NCBI RefSeq assembly: GCF_013114545.1
Contig: NZ_VTXI01000011.1
Span: 1-64,000 of the forward strand
Source: Vibrio sp. RE86
GTDB taxonomy: Bacteria; Pseudomonadota; Gammaproteobacteria; Enterobacterales; Vibrionaceae
Direction: 5' to 3'
DNA: 64,000 bases
The position numbers and the translations under genes were made by a program. Numbering within the stretch: the first letter of the stretch is position 1; the number at the start of each line of letters is the position of its first letter. This document shows positions 55,318 through 64,000 of this stretch, piece by piece. Under the pieces are notes generated by a model, which did not search any database, was not told the origin of the DNA, and was given only the letters and a program-made list of their open reading frames with translations.

Positions 55318-57603
55318 ATGGCTACAACAACACACATCCTCGGCTACCCTCGTATCGGTGAAAAACGCGAGCTTAAGTTTGCTCTAGAAAAATACTGGCG
55401 TGGAGAAATTAGCCAGACAGAACTGAAACAAGTCGGGGGCGAACTGCGTAATAAAAACTGGAACACACAATCAGAGTCTGGGCTAGATTTTGTCACAGCA
55501 GGAGACTTCGCTTGGTATGACCAAGTTTTAACGACCACCTTACTGCTTGGTCATGTGCCTAAGCGACATCGTGATGGTTTCCCTGATCTGGATACTTTGT
55601 TTAAAGTCGGTCGAGGCCAGTCACAGGCAGGATGTGATTGCAGCGGGCATGCTGCGTCAGACATGACGAAATGGTTTAACACCAACTATCACTATATTGT
55701 TCCAGAGTTTAGCCAAGACGATACTTTTGAAGTGAGTTGGCCTCAATTGTTTGAAGAAGTGAACGAAGCAATTAAAGCGGGCCACCAAGTTAAACCTGTG
55801 TTGCTTGGGCCGCTGAGTTACCTTTACTTGGGGAAAGAAGTTGAAGAAGGTTTTGATCGTCTAACGTTACTACCGCGTTTGTTAACCGCTTACCAAGCGA
55901 TATTGGCTAAGTTGGCGAAACAAGGTGTGGAGTGGGTACAAATTGATGAACCTATCCTTTCACTTGAGCTTGAAAAACCATGGTTAGATTCGTTCAAACT
56001 GGCGTATCAAGTCATTCGTAGCGATGTCAAAGTTCTATTAACGACCTATTTTGATTCGGTAACGGATACGTTGGATAGTATTGTTGGACTGGACGTCGAT
56101 GGACTGCATGTGGACATATCGGCCTCTCCTGAACAACTCGAACAAGTGGTGCAAAAACTGCCTCAAGATTGGGTGTTATCTGCGGGTGTGGTCAACGGTC
56201 GAAATGTATGGCGAGCTGACCTTGCAGCGCAGTTAGCCTTGCTACAGCCACTTAAAGATGCGTTGGGTGATCGACTATGGGTAGCGAGTTCGTGTTCATT
56301 GTTACATAGCCCTGTTGATCTGGAGCTTGAACCAAATTTAAGTAAAGAAGTGCGCAGTTGGTTTGCTTTTGCAAAACAGAAAGTCACGGAAGTGGCGCTG
56401 CTCGGTAAGGCGCTCGATGGAGATCAAAACGCTATTTTGGCTTGTGAAACGTACAGCGCTCCAATTCAAGCACGCAAAACCGCTACTCATGTCAATAAGC
56501 CTCATGTGCAGGCTCGCCTCAATAGCATCACTAAGTCATTGGCCGAGCGCAGTGCGCCGTATAACGAACGAGCAGCGCATCAAAGTGAAGTGCTTGGCTT
56601 ACCGGTGTTCCCAACCACCACGATTGGTTCTTTCCCACAAACCAGCGAGATACGTGTCCAACGAAGCGAGTATCGAAAAGGCAACCTGTCACAACTTGAG
56701 TATCAGACAGCATTGAAAGGTCATATTGAAGATGCAGTGAAACGCCAAGAAGCGTTAGATCTCGATGTGTTGGTACATGGTGAAGCAGAACGTAACGATA
56801 TGGTGGAGTATTTCGCTGAAAATCTTTCTGGATTCCAAACCACTCAGTTTGGTTGGGTACAAAGCTATGGTTCTCGCTGCGTAAAACCTGCCATTGTTGT
56901 GGCAGACATTGAACGTGAACAACCAATCACAGTCGAATGGTCGACTTATGCTCAGTCACTGACATCGAAACAGATGAAAGGAATGCTAACTGGACCTGTC
57001 ACGATTCTGTGTTGGACGTTCCCGCGTGAGGATATCACCCGCAAACAAATTGCCGACCAGTTAGCGTTAGCACTGCGCGATGAAGTGTCTGACTTGCAAG
57101 ACGCTGGGATCAACATTATTCAGATTGATGAGCCCGCGATTCGCGAAGGTTTACCGTTGAAGAAACGAGACCACAAAGCTTACTTAGAATGGGCGGTTGA
57201 TGCTTTTAAGATTTCTGCTGCAAGCGCGAAGCCAGAAACACAAATTCATACCCACATGTGCTACTCAGAGTTTAATGAGATCATTGATTCGGTGGCCGCG
57301 CTCGATGCTGATGTGATTACGATTGAAACCTCTCGTTCAAACATGGAGTTGTTAAAAGCGTTTGAAGAGTTCAATTACCCTAACGAAATTGGTCCGGGTG
57401 TTTACGATATCCATTCCCCGAATATTCCGTCGAAAGAGTGGATTGAAGGCTTGATCAATAAGGCGGCGGAAAAGATCCCGGCAGAGCGTCTTTGGGTAAA
57501 CCCAGACTGCGGCTTAAAAACGCGTAACTGGGCGGAGACAGAAGCCTCGTTAGCCAACATGGTACTTGCTGCTAAAAAGCTCAGAGAACAATTTAGCGCT
57601 TAA
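55318..57603 (+). CDS. metE: Cobalamin-independent methionine synthase
   Basis: The 761-residue enzyme transfers a methyl group from methyltetrahydrofolate triglutamate to homocysteine. It has the N-terminal [16 protein letters not shown] opening, the C-terminal-domain start [14 protein letters not shown] near residue 440, and zinc ligands His and Cys in HTHMCYSEF and Cys in [11 protein letters not shown]. Length is normal (E. coli 753). It is divergent from its activator metR and preceded by MetJ boxes. AAGGACGG precedes the ATG. Confidence 0.98.
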   Translation: MATTTHILGYPRIGEKRELKFALEKYWRGEISQTELKQVGGELRNKNWNTQSESGLDFVTAGDFAWYDQVLTTTLLLGHVPKRHRDGFPDLDTLFKVGRGQSQAGCDCSGHAASDMTKWFNTNYHYIVPEFSQDDTFEVSWPQLFEEVNEAIKAGHQVKPVLLGPLSYLYLGKEVEEGFDRLTLLPRLLTAYQAILAKLAKQGVEWVQIDEPILSLELEKPWLDSFKLAYQVIRSDVKVLLTTYFDSVTDTLDSIVGLDVDGLHVDISASPEQLEQVVQKLPQDWVLSAGVVNGRNVWRADLAAQLALLQPLKDALGDRLWVASSCSLLHSPVDLELEPNLSKEVRSWFAFAKQKVTEVALLGKALDGDQNAILACETYSAPIQARKTATHVNKPHVQARLNSITKSLAERSAPYNERAAHQSEVLGLPVFPTTTIGSFPQTSEIRVQRSEYRKGNLSQLEYQTALKGHIEDAVKRQEALDLDVLVHGEAERNDMVEYFAENLSGFQTTQFGWVQSYGSRCVKPAIVVADIEREQPITVEWSTYAQSLTSKQMKGMLTGPVTILCWTFPREDITRKQIADQLALALRDEVSDLQDAGINIIQIDEPAIREGLPLKKRDHKAYLEWAVDAFKISAASAKPETQIHTHMCYSEFNEIIDSVAALDADVITIETSRSNMELLKAFEEFNYPNEIGPGVYDIHSPNIPSKEWIEGLINKAAEKIPAERLWVNPDCGLKTRNWAETEASLANMVLAAKKLREQFSA

Positions 57604-57609
57604 CTGGCC

Positions 57610-57640
57610 ACCAAGCCGGTGAAAAAAGCATCGGCTTGGT
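57610..57640 (+). terminator. Hairpin after metE
   Basis: A perfect 9-bp stem ACCAAGCCG (57610-57618) with 57632-57640 lies just after the metE stop, but the loop (13 nt) contains the A-run and no T-run follows. It may be a weak terminator or mRNA-protecting hairpin. Confidence 0.4.
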
Positions 57641-57730
57641 ATGACCACTATTAATCCTTAATGTAACTCGTGCAACGCCCAATACGGTATGTCATACTTT
57701 TGGTGGTTTTACTGAAAGTATGGCGATTAA

Positions 57731-58660
57731 ATGAACCTAGACGAAAGAGCAATTAATCAACAAGAGCAAATAATGCCCTATATCGATGCATTGCCAGAAC
57801 CAGCTCTTGTGGTTGATTACCAAGGTGTATATCTCAATTGTTTGGGAGGTAGTGACTCAACGAAGCACCATAAATTGCATACTTTGATCGGCAAAACCCA
57901 CCACGAAGTACTACCAGCACGGGTAGCTGATGAATTAAATCACGCGATCCGTCGTTCAATCGATGGAAATTGCTTGGTTGAGCATCACTACAGTATTGAC
58001 CCTGCCGAACTTAAGTTTGTTGACCACTCCACCGGTCCTTGCCATGTACAGCATTTCACAGCCTTGATCTCTCCGGTCAGTGGAAAGAAGCAAGCCATTT
58101 ATACAGTTTCAAACATCACCGCGCATAAAAAAATGATGGAAAAAGTGGAGCGTCAGGCCAAAGAGCTTGAGCGTTTGACGACCGTTGATCATTTGACCCA
58201 ATGCTACAACCGCTACGCACTCGACAAGTTGTTGCCGAACCAACTTAAAAAAGCTTGTAATGATGGTCATAACGTTACGATCGTGATGGTGGATCTCGAT
58301 AGATTCAAGCCACTCAATGACCAATATGGTCATCTTTATGGCGATCTTGTTTTAAAGCTGATTGCGAATTGTCTGATGAAGCACTGTGTCGATGTCTATC
58401 GCTATGGGGGTGATGAGTTTTTGTTGTATTTCGAACAACTCGGTGCAGAAGATCTCCCGACATTGGCTAAAAACATCATGTTTGATATCGCGGCGGAAGG
58501 TGAGAATCAGCACGTGCCCGAAACGTTGAGCGTCACGCTGGGCATCGCACATATCGACACGCTGAGTAAGATCCAAGATATCGAGAGTGTGGTAGCGAAA
58601 GCCGACCAAGCGTTGTATCAAGCCAAACATGCTCAGCGCGGCACATTTCATATTCTGTAG
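57731..58660 (+). CDS. PAS-GGDEF diguanylate cyclase
   Basis: The 309-residue soluble protein has a PAS domain (about 15-130, with LPEPALVVDYQGVYLNC) and a GGDEF domain (150-305) with the intact signature YRYGGDEFLLYF and the substrate-site DLDRFKPLNDQYGH. It should make c-di-GMP from GTP. A feedback I-site (RxxD) is not seen at the expected place. It is monocistronic between metE and the ohr terminator. Confidence 0.92.
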   Translation: MNLDERAINQQEQIMPYIDALPEPALVVDYQGVYLNCLGGSDSTKHHKLHTLIGKTHHEVLPARVADELNHAIRRSIDGNCLVEHHYSIDPAELKFVDHSTGPCHVQHFTALISPVSGKKQAIYTVSNITAHKKMMEKVERQAKELERLTTVDHLTQCYNRYALDKLLPNQLKKACNDGHNVTIVMVDLDRFKPLNDQYGHLYGDLVLKLIANCLMKHCVDVYRYGGDEFLLYFEQLGAEDLPTLAKNIMFDIAAEGENQHVPETLSVTLGIAHIDTLSKIQDIESVVAKADQALYQAKHAQRGTFHIL

Positions 58661-58670
58661 TAATGATATG

Positions 58671-58703
58671 AAAAATGCCGACCTTTATGAGGTCGGCATT
58701 TTT
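58671..58703. terminator. Bidirectional terminator between the diguanylate cyclase gene and ohr
   Basis: A perfect 13-bp stem (58671-58683 with 58691-58703) and 7-nt loop with A and T tracts on both sides. Confidence 0.9.
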
Positions 58704-58726
58704 TGTTTGGGCAAGGATAAAGTAGA

Positions 58727-59149
58727 TTAAATAGCGTCACCATTGACGGTCACTTGAACATCAATGTTGCCTTTCACTGCATTCGAATATGGGCACACTT
58801 GATGAGCAACACGAACCAGTTCCAGTGCTTGTTCTTGTGACAGTTCAACACTTGCCGCTAAGCTCACTGTTAGCGCGAAACCACCATTTTCATTTGGACC
58901 AATACCGACTTCAGCAGTTACAGGCGCTTGTTTTAGGTCGACTTTTGATTCGCGAGCCACGTGAAGAATCGCGTTTGAAAAACACGCTGAGTAGCCTGCT
59001 GCAAAGAGTTGTTCTGGGTTAGTCGCTAAGCCGCTGCCGCCCATCTCTTTAGGGTAAGACAGCTCTAGGTCTAATAAACCATCATCCGTTTTTACTTGAC
59101 CGTTACGACCAGCAAGAGCAGTAGCTTGTGTTTTGTATAGGGTAGTCAT
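58727..59149 (-). CDS. ohr: Organic hydroperoxide resistance protein Ohr
   Basis: The 140-residue peroxidase of the OsmC/Ohr family has the two redox cysteines in YSACFSNAI near residue 55 and QVCPYSNA near residue 119, matching Ohr rather than OsmC. It detoxifies organic hydroperoxides using lipoyl groups. It is divergent from ohrR and its promoter contains OhrR-type operators. Confidence 0.95.
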   Translation of the reverse strand: MTTLYKTQATALAGRNGQVKTDDGLLDLELSYPKEMGGSGLATNPEQLFAAGYSACFSNAILHVARESKVDLKQAPVTAEVGIGPNENGGFALTVSLAASVELSQEQALELVRVAHQVCPYSNAVKGNIDVQVTVNGDAI

Positions 59150-59172
59150 GGTATCTTCCTTTTGTAATTTAT

Positions 59173-59199
59173 ATTGCGCACAATTGAATTGTTTGCAAT
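59173..59199. promoter_or_regulatory. OhrR-type operator pair, ohr side
   Basis: ATTGCGCACAAT (59173-59184) and ATTGTTTGCAAT (59188-59199) are two imperfectly palindromic elements 15 bp apart. They lie about 25-50 bp before ohr and are mirrored by a second pair at 59217-59243. OhrR is the obvious candidate factor. Confidence 0.6.
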
Positions 59200-59216
59200 G
59201 TTAGATCGAAACAAAC

Positions 59217-59243
59217 ATTGAATGCAAGTATATTGTGCGCAAT
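59217..59243. promoter_or_regulatory. OhrR-type operator pair, ohrR side
   Basis: ATTGAATGCAAG (59217-59228) and ATTGTGCGCAAT (59232-59243), again 15 bp apart, form the mirror image of the ohr-side pair. They cover the first in-frame start of ohrR (59218), supporting the later start at 59275. Confidence 0.6.
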
Positions 59244-59274
59244 TTATTTAAGTGACGAACTGACGAGATTGAAA

Positions 59275-59736
59275 ATGGCAGCATGTGATAAGGACCGAGC
59301 ATTGACGGGAGACGAAAGTCTATTACTTGATAATCAAGTGTGCTTTCCACTATACAGCACAGCCAATGCAGTTATCCGAACCTATCGACCGCTGCTCGAT
59401 AAGTTAGATCTGACGTACTCGCAATATTTGGTCATGATGGTACTTTGGGAAACCGATGGCATCAGCGTTAAAGATTTAGGTGCAAGGCTGTACTTAGACT
59501 CAGGAACGCTCACTCCGTTATTAAAAAGACTAGAGTCCAAAGGTTTCGTTGTCAGAGGGCGTAGCGAAACAGATGAACGAGTTAGAGTTTTGAAACTAAG
59601 CGAAGCTGGAGCGGATTTGAAGGCAGAAGCGTTAACCGTTCCTGAAAGTATGAAATGTCATATCCAGTTAGAGTTAGATGAACTGATCCAGCTAAAAAAC
59701 TTGTGTGAGAAGCTTATCAACACACTTAAACCGTAA
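59275..59736 (+). CDS. ohrR: MarR-family regulator OhrR
   Basis: The 153-residue repressor has the OhrR redox cysteine in LLDNQVCFPLYS near residue 22, a winged helix-turn-helix (VKDLGARLYLDSGTLTPLLKRLE) and the wing RSETDERVRVLKL. Oxidation of the cysteine by organic hydroperoxides releases ohr. The start is uncertain: the first frame ATG at 59218 lies within the operator pair, so I chose the ATG at 59275 (family start MAAC-like), though its ribosome site is weak. Confidence 0.85.
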   Translation: MAACDKDRALTGDESLLLDNQVCFPLYSTANAVIRTYRPLLDKLDLTYSQYLVMMVLWETDGISVKDLGARLYLDSGTLTPLLKRLESKGFVVRGRSETDERVRVLKLSEAGADLKAEALTVPESMKCHIQLELDELIQLKNLCEKLINTLKP

Positions 59737-59814
59737 GAGTCGATCCACTTCATTACGTTTCGGCGTGAGCATGCTGCGTCACAGGGTTTATCTGCAAAAT
59801 AAAAGGAATTGAAA

Positions 59815-60372
59815 ATGCTTGAGACAGAAAGGTTGCGCCTAAGACAATGGCAACCATCCGATCAGGAAGCCTATATTGCAATCAATGCCGATGAAAATGT
59901 GATGCGTTTCTTTCCTGCGACGATGAATCGAGAAGAGACGCTGGCGCAGATTGGTAGAGCTCATGCGTACATTGAAAAGCATGGCTGGGGATTTTGGGCA
60001 GTGGAGCTTAAAGCGACCAATGAGTTTATCGGGTTTGTTGGACTGCTTGGGCAAGATGCTCAGTCAGGTTTACCCAACGCGCCTATGGTTGAGGTTGGCT
60101 GGAGGCTAAGTTCGAAGCACTGGGGAGAAGGTTACGCCCCAGAAGCTGCGAAGGCCGCTCTAGAATTTGCATTTACTCAACTCAATCTGAGCGAAGTGTA
60201 CTCATTTACCGCCATACAAAATGCGCCGTCTCGCCGCGTTATGGAGAAAATTGGGATGCACAATACTGAGCAAAATTTTGATCACCCTAAACTGCCCAAA
60301 GGTCATCAACTTGAACGCCACTGTTTGTATCGAATGACAGCGAGTCAGTGGCGGGCTCTTCAACCTGTATAG
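59815..60372 (+). CDS. GNAT family N-acetyltransferase (RimJ/RimL type)
   Basis: The 185-residue protein opens with the ETERLRLRQWQPSD pattern of this group and has the acetyl-CoA loop in YAPEAAKAALEFAF near residue 108 and NAPSRRVMEKIGM near residue 138. It acetylates an amine or protein N-terminus; the substrate is unknown. I preferred ATG 59815, with AAAGGA 8 bp upstream, over the TTG at 59809. It is a solo gene after ohrR. Confidence 0.85.
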   Translation: MLETERLRLRQWQPSDQEAYIAINADENVMRFFPATMNREETLAQIGRAHAYIEKHGWGFWAVELKATNEFIGFVGLLGQDAQSGLPNAPMVEVGWRLSSKHWGEGYAPEAAKAALEFAFTQLNLSEVYSFTAIQNAPSRRVMEKIGMHNTEQNFDHPKLPKGHQLERHCLYRMTASQWRALQPV

Positions 60373-60380
60373 AGTTAATC

Positions 60381-61070
60381 TTATAGGACGCGGTTATCTC
60401 CTGTACCGTAAGCAATGATCTGGCTGATGTGGGTTAGCGTTCTGCCACTCTCTTGTTGCCAATGAGCAAAGGCTTTGCTTGCGGCTTCGAGTGAACGCTT
60501 TGTATCACGACCACCTTCGATAATCTTATAACTGCGCAGATAACTTTCGACGTCTCCCGATAAGATGAAGGTATCAACGCCCATTTGACGCAAGCTGTAA
60601 GGGCCCGTGTTACCCCCTAATCGATTACCGTGCTTTTTAAGGTATAGCCAAAGGTTTGTGATCTCGTCACTTGGCCAGTTAGCAATCATTGCACCGAACG
60701 AACCATGCTCTATAGAAGCCTCGTGAATCATTTGAGCGTTGGCCTGAATAGACTTCACCTTTGCATGATGACGAATAATGCGTGTATCCGCGGCTTTGTT
60801 ATCCCATTGTTCGTCAGAAAGCATCAATAGCGGTTCGACTTTAAAGCCAAAGAACACTTCTTCGAAATTAGGCCATTTGTTACGGACCACTTTCCAAGAA
60901 ATCCCACTTTGAAACACCTTCATGCTAAAGGCGGATAACCAGCGTTCATTTGGGATCGCGGCCACTTCTTCGCGACTTAGCGATGGACTCAGCAGAGATT
61001 CGAGCTGCTGTCGTCCGCCTTTTCTGTCTGCGGCGCGCTGATAAATGTCGGCAAATTTTTCTAAAGCCAT
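60381..61070 (-). CDS. DNA-3-methyladenine glycosylase I (Tag)-like protein lacking zinc ligands
   Basis: The 229-residue protein resembles Tag: SMKVFQSGISWKVVRNKWPNFEEVFF near residue 50, NRLGGNTGPYSLRQMGVDTFILSG near residue 148. It would remove alkylated adenine from DNA. It has no Cys at all, so the zinc-binding snap of E. coli Tag (two Cys, two His) is missing. It is convergent with the GNAT gene and 41 bp from the LysR gene, in the same direction. Confidence 0.75.
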   Translation of the reverse strand: MALEKFADIYQRAADRKGGRQQLESLLSPSLSREEVAAIPNERWLSAFSMKVFQSGISWKVVRNKWPNFEEVFFGFKVEPLLMLSDEQWDNKAADTRIIRHHAKVKSIQANAQMIHEASIEHGSFGAMIANWPSDEITNLWLYLKKHGNRLGGNTGPYSLRQMGVDTFILSGDVESYLRSYKIIEGGRDTKRSLEAASKAFAHWQQESGRTLTHISQIIAYGTGDNRVL

Positions 61071-61111
61071 AGTTTGGTCTCTTTGAACAATGTGGAAGAC
61101 ATTATCTTACC

Positions 61112-62002
61112 TTAGCTAGGCAGAATTTCTTGGCACTTTCTCATCACATAATCAGCAAAAGTACGATTTTTTAGAGAGAGCTGACGATCTTTGTAGAGTA
61201 GGTGAATAGGCTTTGGTGTAGGGCTAGCTGATTGCAAAACCTGCACGAGATTGCCCGTGTTTAAGTCAGGCTCAACCAAGATCTTGGGTTGAAGGACAAC
61301 GCCTAAACCTTTAATGGCGGCAAGCTTGAGCAGTTCTCCATTGTTTGCCGCTAGTCTAGGTTTTACATGACTTATCGCTGGATTGATGAGTTTAGCCGTT
61401 TGCTCACTGCCCAAGGTTGAGTAATGAAAACCAAGGCAACAATGATTTTGCAGCTCTTCAACTGTTGAAGGCGTTGAGTTCTGTTCAAGATAGTGGGGGG
61501 AAGCACAATAAATCATTTCATAGGTGCCTAACGAGCGCGCAACCAGATCAGAGTCTTTCAATTCACCAATTCGAACAATGAAATCTGCATCGCTACGGTA
61601 GGGGTCTACCAAACCATTATCAAGCACTACCTCGACGTCTATGTTTGGGAAGTCAGCGAGGAACTCAGTCAAAATTGGGGCCAAAATATAATTGCCCAAG
61701 GTGATGGGTGCATTGATTTTGACTTGACCACGAGGAGAGTTCTGTAGGTCATGGAGTAAGCTCTCAGCGTTAGCGATATCGTCTAAAATTTTACGACATT
61801 CATGCCAATAGAGACGACCTGACTCTGTAAGAGACTGCTTGCGTGTGGTCCGATTAATGAGGGGGGTATTGAGATCAGTCTCTAATTGTTTGATGTGCTT
61901 ACCAATCATGGTCGCAGACAGCGAAAAATGATCCGCAGCTTGGCGAAAACTGGCATGTTCAGCCACATAACAGAAGATGGTCATGCTGGTGAGCTTGTCC
62001 AT
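61112..62002 (-). CDS. LysR-type transcriptional regulator
   Basis: The 296-residue regulator has an N-terminal winged helix-turn-helix (ASFRQAADHFSLSATMIGKHIKQLE) and a substrate-binding domain. It is divergent from the ABM-domain gene and the Gfo/Idh gene, which are its likely targets. I chose ATG 62002, the normal LysR start, over ATG 62053. The ligand is not readable. A ribosome-like GAG is 7 bp upstream. Confidence 0.88.
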   Translation of the reverse strand: MDKLTSMTIFCYVAEHASFRQAADHFSLSATMIGKHIKQLETDLNTPLINRTTRKQSLTESGRLYWHECRKILDDIANAESLLHDLQNSPRGQVKINAPITLGNYILAPILTEFLADFPNIDVEVVLDNGLVDPYRSDADFIVRIGELKDSDLVARSLGTYEMIYCASPHYLEQNSTPSTVEELQNHCCLGFHYSTLGSEQTAKLINPAISHVKPRLAANNGELLKLAAIKGLGVVLQPKILVEPDLNTGNLVQVLQSASPTPKPIHLLYKDRQLSLKNRTFADYVMRKCQEILPS

Positions 62003-62105
62003 TATAAACTCATAGTTATTAAACAATAAACGTAAAGGTAGTTTATCAATCAATAGGCTTTAATTAAATTGATATTAACGAGTACAAACAGCAGATTTAA
62101 TTTCG

Positions 62106-62381
62106 ATGATTTACGTGACAGCAGAACTACAGATTAAGCCAGAAGTGGACTTGATACAGGCAAAGCAACAGATTCAAACATTTTGTTCGGACATGGAGTC
62201 TGAAGTGGGATGTGTTCAGGCTACGGCGACCTACGATGTAGAAGATGAACGCCGAGTGATTCTTTGGGAGCGCTACCAAGATCAAGCGGCCATCGAAGCA
62301 CATTTTGCTATGCCACATACACAAGCGTTTATCGCATTGGGTTTAACTGAATTGGTCAAAGCTACCAATAGCCGCTTTTAG
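62106..62381 (+). CDS. Antibiotic biosynthesis monooxygenase (ABM)-domain protein
   Basis: The 91-residue ferredoxin-like protein has the ABM layout (MIYVTAELQIKPE, then FCSDMESEVGCVQATATYD, ILWERYQDQAAIEAHFAMPH). Such proteins include quinol monooxygenases and signalling-molecule degrading enzymes; the substrate is unknown. It is 12 bp before the Gfo/Idh gene, so the two are probably co-transcribed and co-regulated by the divergent LysR protein. Confidence 0.85.
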   Translation: MIYVTAELQIKPEVDLIQAKQQIQTFCSDMESEVGCVQATATYDVEDERRVILWERYQDQAAIEAHFAMPHTQAFIALGLTELVKATNSRF

Positions 62382-62393
62382 GAGTCATTCAAG

Positions 62394-63368
62394 ATGAAAT
62401 GGGGAATTTTAGGCACAAGTTTTATTTCAGGAGTCATGGCTGATGCAATCAAGGGTGACGAACAAAGTGAGTTGTATGCGGTAGCAGGTAGAAACCCTGA
62501 AACCTTAGAGGCGTTCGTTAAGCAGTATCAACCTTCTGTAAATTACAGCTCAATGGATGACTTGCTCGAGGACGAAAGTGTCGAAGTGGTTTATATCGCG
62601 TTACCTAACCACCTTCACCATGAGTATGTAGAGAAAGCCGCAGCGAAAGGCAAAGCAATTTTGTGTGAAAAGTCCTTATCGGTTGATATGGAAAAAAGCG
62701 AACAAGCATTGGCCGCCGTAAAGGAACATAACGTCTTTTTCGCTGAGGGGTTAATGTATCTGCATCACCCATTTGTTCATGCTCTGCTCGAAGAACTTGA
62801 GAAAGGGACTATCGGTGAAGTACGCTCGATTCAAGCTTCATACGTCGCGGCGATTAGCCAGTTCGTGAATCCCGCGAGTAAAGGCGCGTTATACAACTTA
62901 GGTTGCTACCCTGCGTCTTTGGCTCACTTGGTACTTCAACATCAGTTTGGCGATACAATTTTCGATAGCTACGATCTTCAAGCGTTTGGACGACACGGAG
63001 CCGACAGTAACATTTGTGAGTCGACAGCGCTGTTTAAGTTGAACGACCAGGTCACTTTGCAGCTGCATACCGCGGAAGATTATGGTTTAAAGCATGGCTT
63101 TACCATTTTAGGTAGCAAAGGCGCGATTACGTTAGATACGAATCCATGGCTACCAACAAGCACAAACTGCCTGACGGTTGAGGTGTATGAAACATCGAAA
63201 CAGACACGTGAGGTAGAAGCTAAGGGTGATGCATTCCATTATCAAGTGCGTAATATTCGCAGTGCAATTGAGACTGGAAAAGTCACATTGGATAAGCCGT
63301 GTGCGAAACCAAAAGACTCATGGCAAATCATGAAGTTACTGACGGATTGGGAAAAAGCAGCAAGCTGA
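62394..63368 (+). CDS. Gfo/Idh/MocA family oxidoreductase
   Basis: The 324-residue NAD(P)-dependent dehydrogenase has an N-terminal Rossmann start WGILGTSFISGVM, an ALPNHLHHEYVEKA motif near residue 68 and the catalytic CEKSLS, where the usual EKP is EKS. The C-terminal domain has the LGCYPASLAHLVL block. The sugar-type substrate is unknown. It shares a transcript with the ABM gene and ends at a terminator. Confidence 0.88.
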   Translation: MKWGILGTSFISGVMADAIKGDEQSELYAVAGRNPETLEAFVKQYQPSVNYSSMDDLLEDESVEVVYIALPNHLHHEYVEKAAAKGKAILCEKSLSVDMEKSEQALAAVKEHNVFFAEGLMYLHHPFVHALLEELEKGTIGEVRSIQASYVAAISQFVNPASKGALYNLGCYPASLAHLVLQHQFGDTIFDSYDLQAFGRHGADSNICESTALFKLNDQVTLQLHTAEDYGLKHGFTILGSKGAITLDTNPWLPTSTNCLTVEVYETSKQTREVEAKGDAFHYQVRNIRSAIETGKVTLDKPCAKPKDSWQIMKLLTDWEKAAS

Positions 63369-63376
63369 CTCAAATA

Positions 63377-63405
63377 AAAAACCAGAGCACGGAGCTCTGG
63401 TTTTT
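63377..63405. terminator. Bidirectional terminator after the Gfo/Idh gene
   Basis: A 12-bp stem (AAAAACCAGAGC 63377-63388 with 63394-63405) and 5-nt loop with A and T tracts; it can end both the Gfo/Idh gene and the convergent TorA-type gene. Confidence 0.85.
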
Positions 63406-63443
63406 GGTTTAGCACAACATTCGTTAGTTAGTGTTTTTGTTAT

Positions 63444-64000
63444 CTAACCGTTTTTTGGTGGAACAAAAGCGGTGAGTTCGAGTGCTGGTCCGGTGTACTT
63501 TTCAATACGAACCAGTGACGAGTTTGCCGCACAACCATTTGCTAAGCGTGATGTTGGAATGTCAGAAGTCAGAACGTTCGCGCCGCCGTTTTTACAAAGG
63601 CCCGTCTTCGCATCAAGATCTGGCCAGCCACCTTCGTGAATACATACCGAACCTTGCTTAATGCCATCTGTCACTAATGCGCCAACCAACACTTGACCAC
63701 GGTCGTTGAATGCTCGAACCAGATCGCCACTCTTGATGCCGCGTGCTTTAGCATCTTCAGGGTTAATCGAGATAGGCTCTCTGTTTGCGATCGCGTATTC
63801 GTCTCGCAGCTTAGCGTAGTTAAACTGACTATGCAGACGATGCGCAGCGTGAGCCGTCATTAACTGTAGTTCACCCTCTTTAGCCGAACCTGTGTACTCT
63901 GTAGGCTCCATCCAAGTTGGGTGAGCAGGACAGTCTTCCAGTTTGTACCCTTCGATCGTTTTTGAGTAGATCTCGATCTTGCCGCTTGGGGTACCAAGTG
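63444..64000 (-). CDS. torA: TorA-type molybdopterin reductase, C-terminal part (cut by window edge)
   Basis: The last 185 or so residues of a molybdenum bis-MGD reductase are present: [20 protein letters not shown] opens the visible part, followed by [42 protein letters not shown], and [11 protein letters not shown] with the C-terminal [15 protein letters not shown]. This fits trimethylamine N-oxide reductase TorA, but TorZ, DmsA-like or biotin sulfoxide reductase share it. The frame runs on past 64000, so the 5' end is off-window. It should be periplasmic. Confidence 0.78.
   Translation of the reverse strand, partial: LGTPSGKIEIYSKTIEGYKLEDCPAHPTWMEPTEYTGSAKEGELQLMTAHAAHRLHSQFNYAKLRDEYAIANREPISINPEDAKARGIKSGDLVRAFNDRGQVLVGALVTDGIKQGSVCIHEGGWPDLDAKTGLCKNGGANVLTSDIPTSRLANGCAANSSLVRIEKYTGPALELTAFVPPKNG

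Noticed and set aside
1..64000. Mobile elements, CRISPR arrays, tRNA or rRNA genes
   Set aside because: No transposase, integrase, terminal inverted repeats, spaced direct repeats or tRNA-like folds were found on reading both strands.

Overview
The window is a contiguous stretch of chromosome from a Gammaproteobacterium, almost certainly a Vibrio. The evidence is gene content and order: prkA-yeaH-spoVR, an OmpV-type porin, pflA / chemoreceptor / pflB next to an amino-acid ABC operon, the Vibrio-type aspartate decarboxylase PanP, and tfoX close to serC as in V. cholerae. No tRNA, rRNA, insertion sequence, integrase, prophage or CRISPR array was seen, and all large reading frames look intact.

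Layout. 1-6.7 kb: stress operon prkA-yeaH-spoVR (minus), divergent ompV, then yfbU. 6.8-15.8 kb: anaerobic pyruvate metabolism (pflA, pflB) with a CbiM-like membrane protein, a chemoreceptor, an LpxR-type lipid A deacylase and a DUF3360 permease. 16.4-19.5 kb: a four-gene basic-amino-acid ABC importer. 19.6-29.8 kb: YbjL-type transporter, grxA, iron alcohol dehydrogenase, hexR, panP, lysO with an HDOD gene, and the competence regulator tfoX. 29.8-35.7 kb: a small outer-membrane protein, a histidine kinase/response-regulator pair, a DUF945 protein and serC. 35.8-47.7 kb: a complete accessory chemosensory operon (a possible membrane CheZ-like protein, CheY, STAS, CheA, MCP, CheW, CheW, CheR, CheB, EAL protein) faced by a second, closely related MCP. 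47.9-54.1 kb: ygiQ, a PAS/degenerate GGDEF/EAL/CBS protein, a membrane protein and a DUF4250 protein. 54.1-64 kb: metR/metE, a diguanylate cyclase, ohr/ohrR, a GNAT acetyltransferase, a Tag-like glycosylase, a LysR regulator divergent from a monooxygenase-fold protein and a Gfo/Idh oxidoreductase, and the 3' end of a TorA-type molybdoenzyme.

How it fits together. Three proteins act on cyclic-di-GMP or look as if they do (two EAL, one GGDEF), three are chemoreceptors, and one complete Che pathway is present. That pathway is the most system-like part of the window. Its unusual features are a membrane-anchored first gene with a CheZ-like D-x3-Q motif, a STAS protein between CheY and CheA, a phosphodiesterase translationally coupled to CheB, and two MCPs whose sensor regions are internally duplicated and related to each other. 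Visible regulatory sites include MetJ and MetR boxes at metE/metR, mirrored OhrR-type operators at ohr/ohrR, a HexR box upstream of hexR, a CRP-like site plus a leader hairpin at tfoX, and two FNR-like sites in the pflB/DUF3360 region. All functional calls come from reading the sequence and remembered family features; no database search was run.
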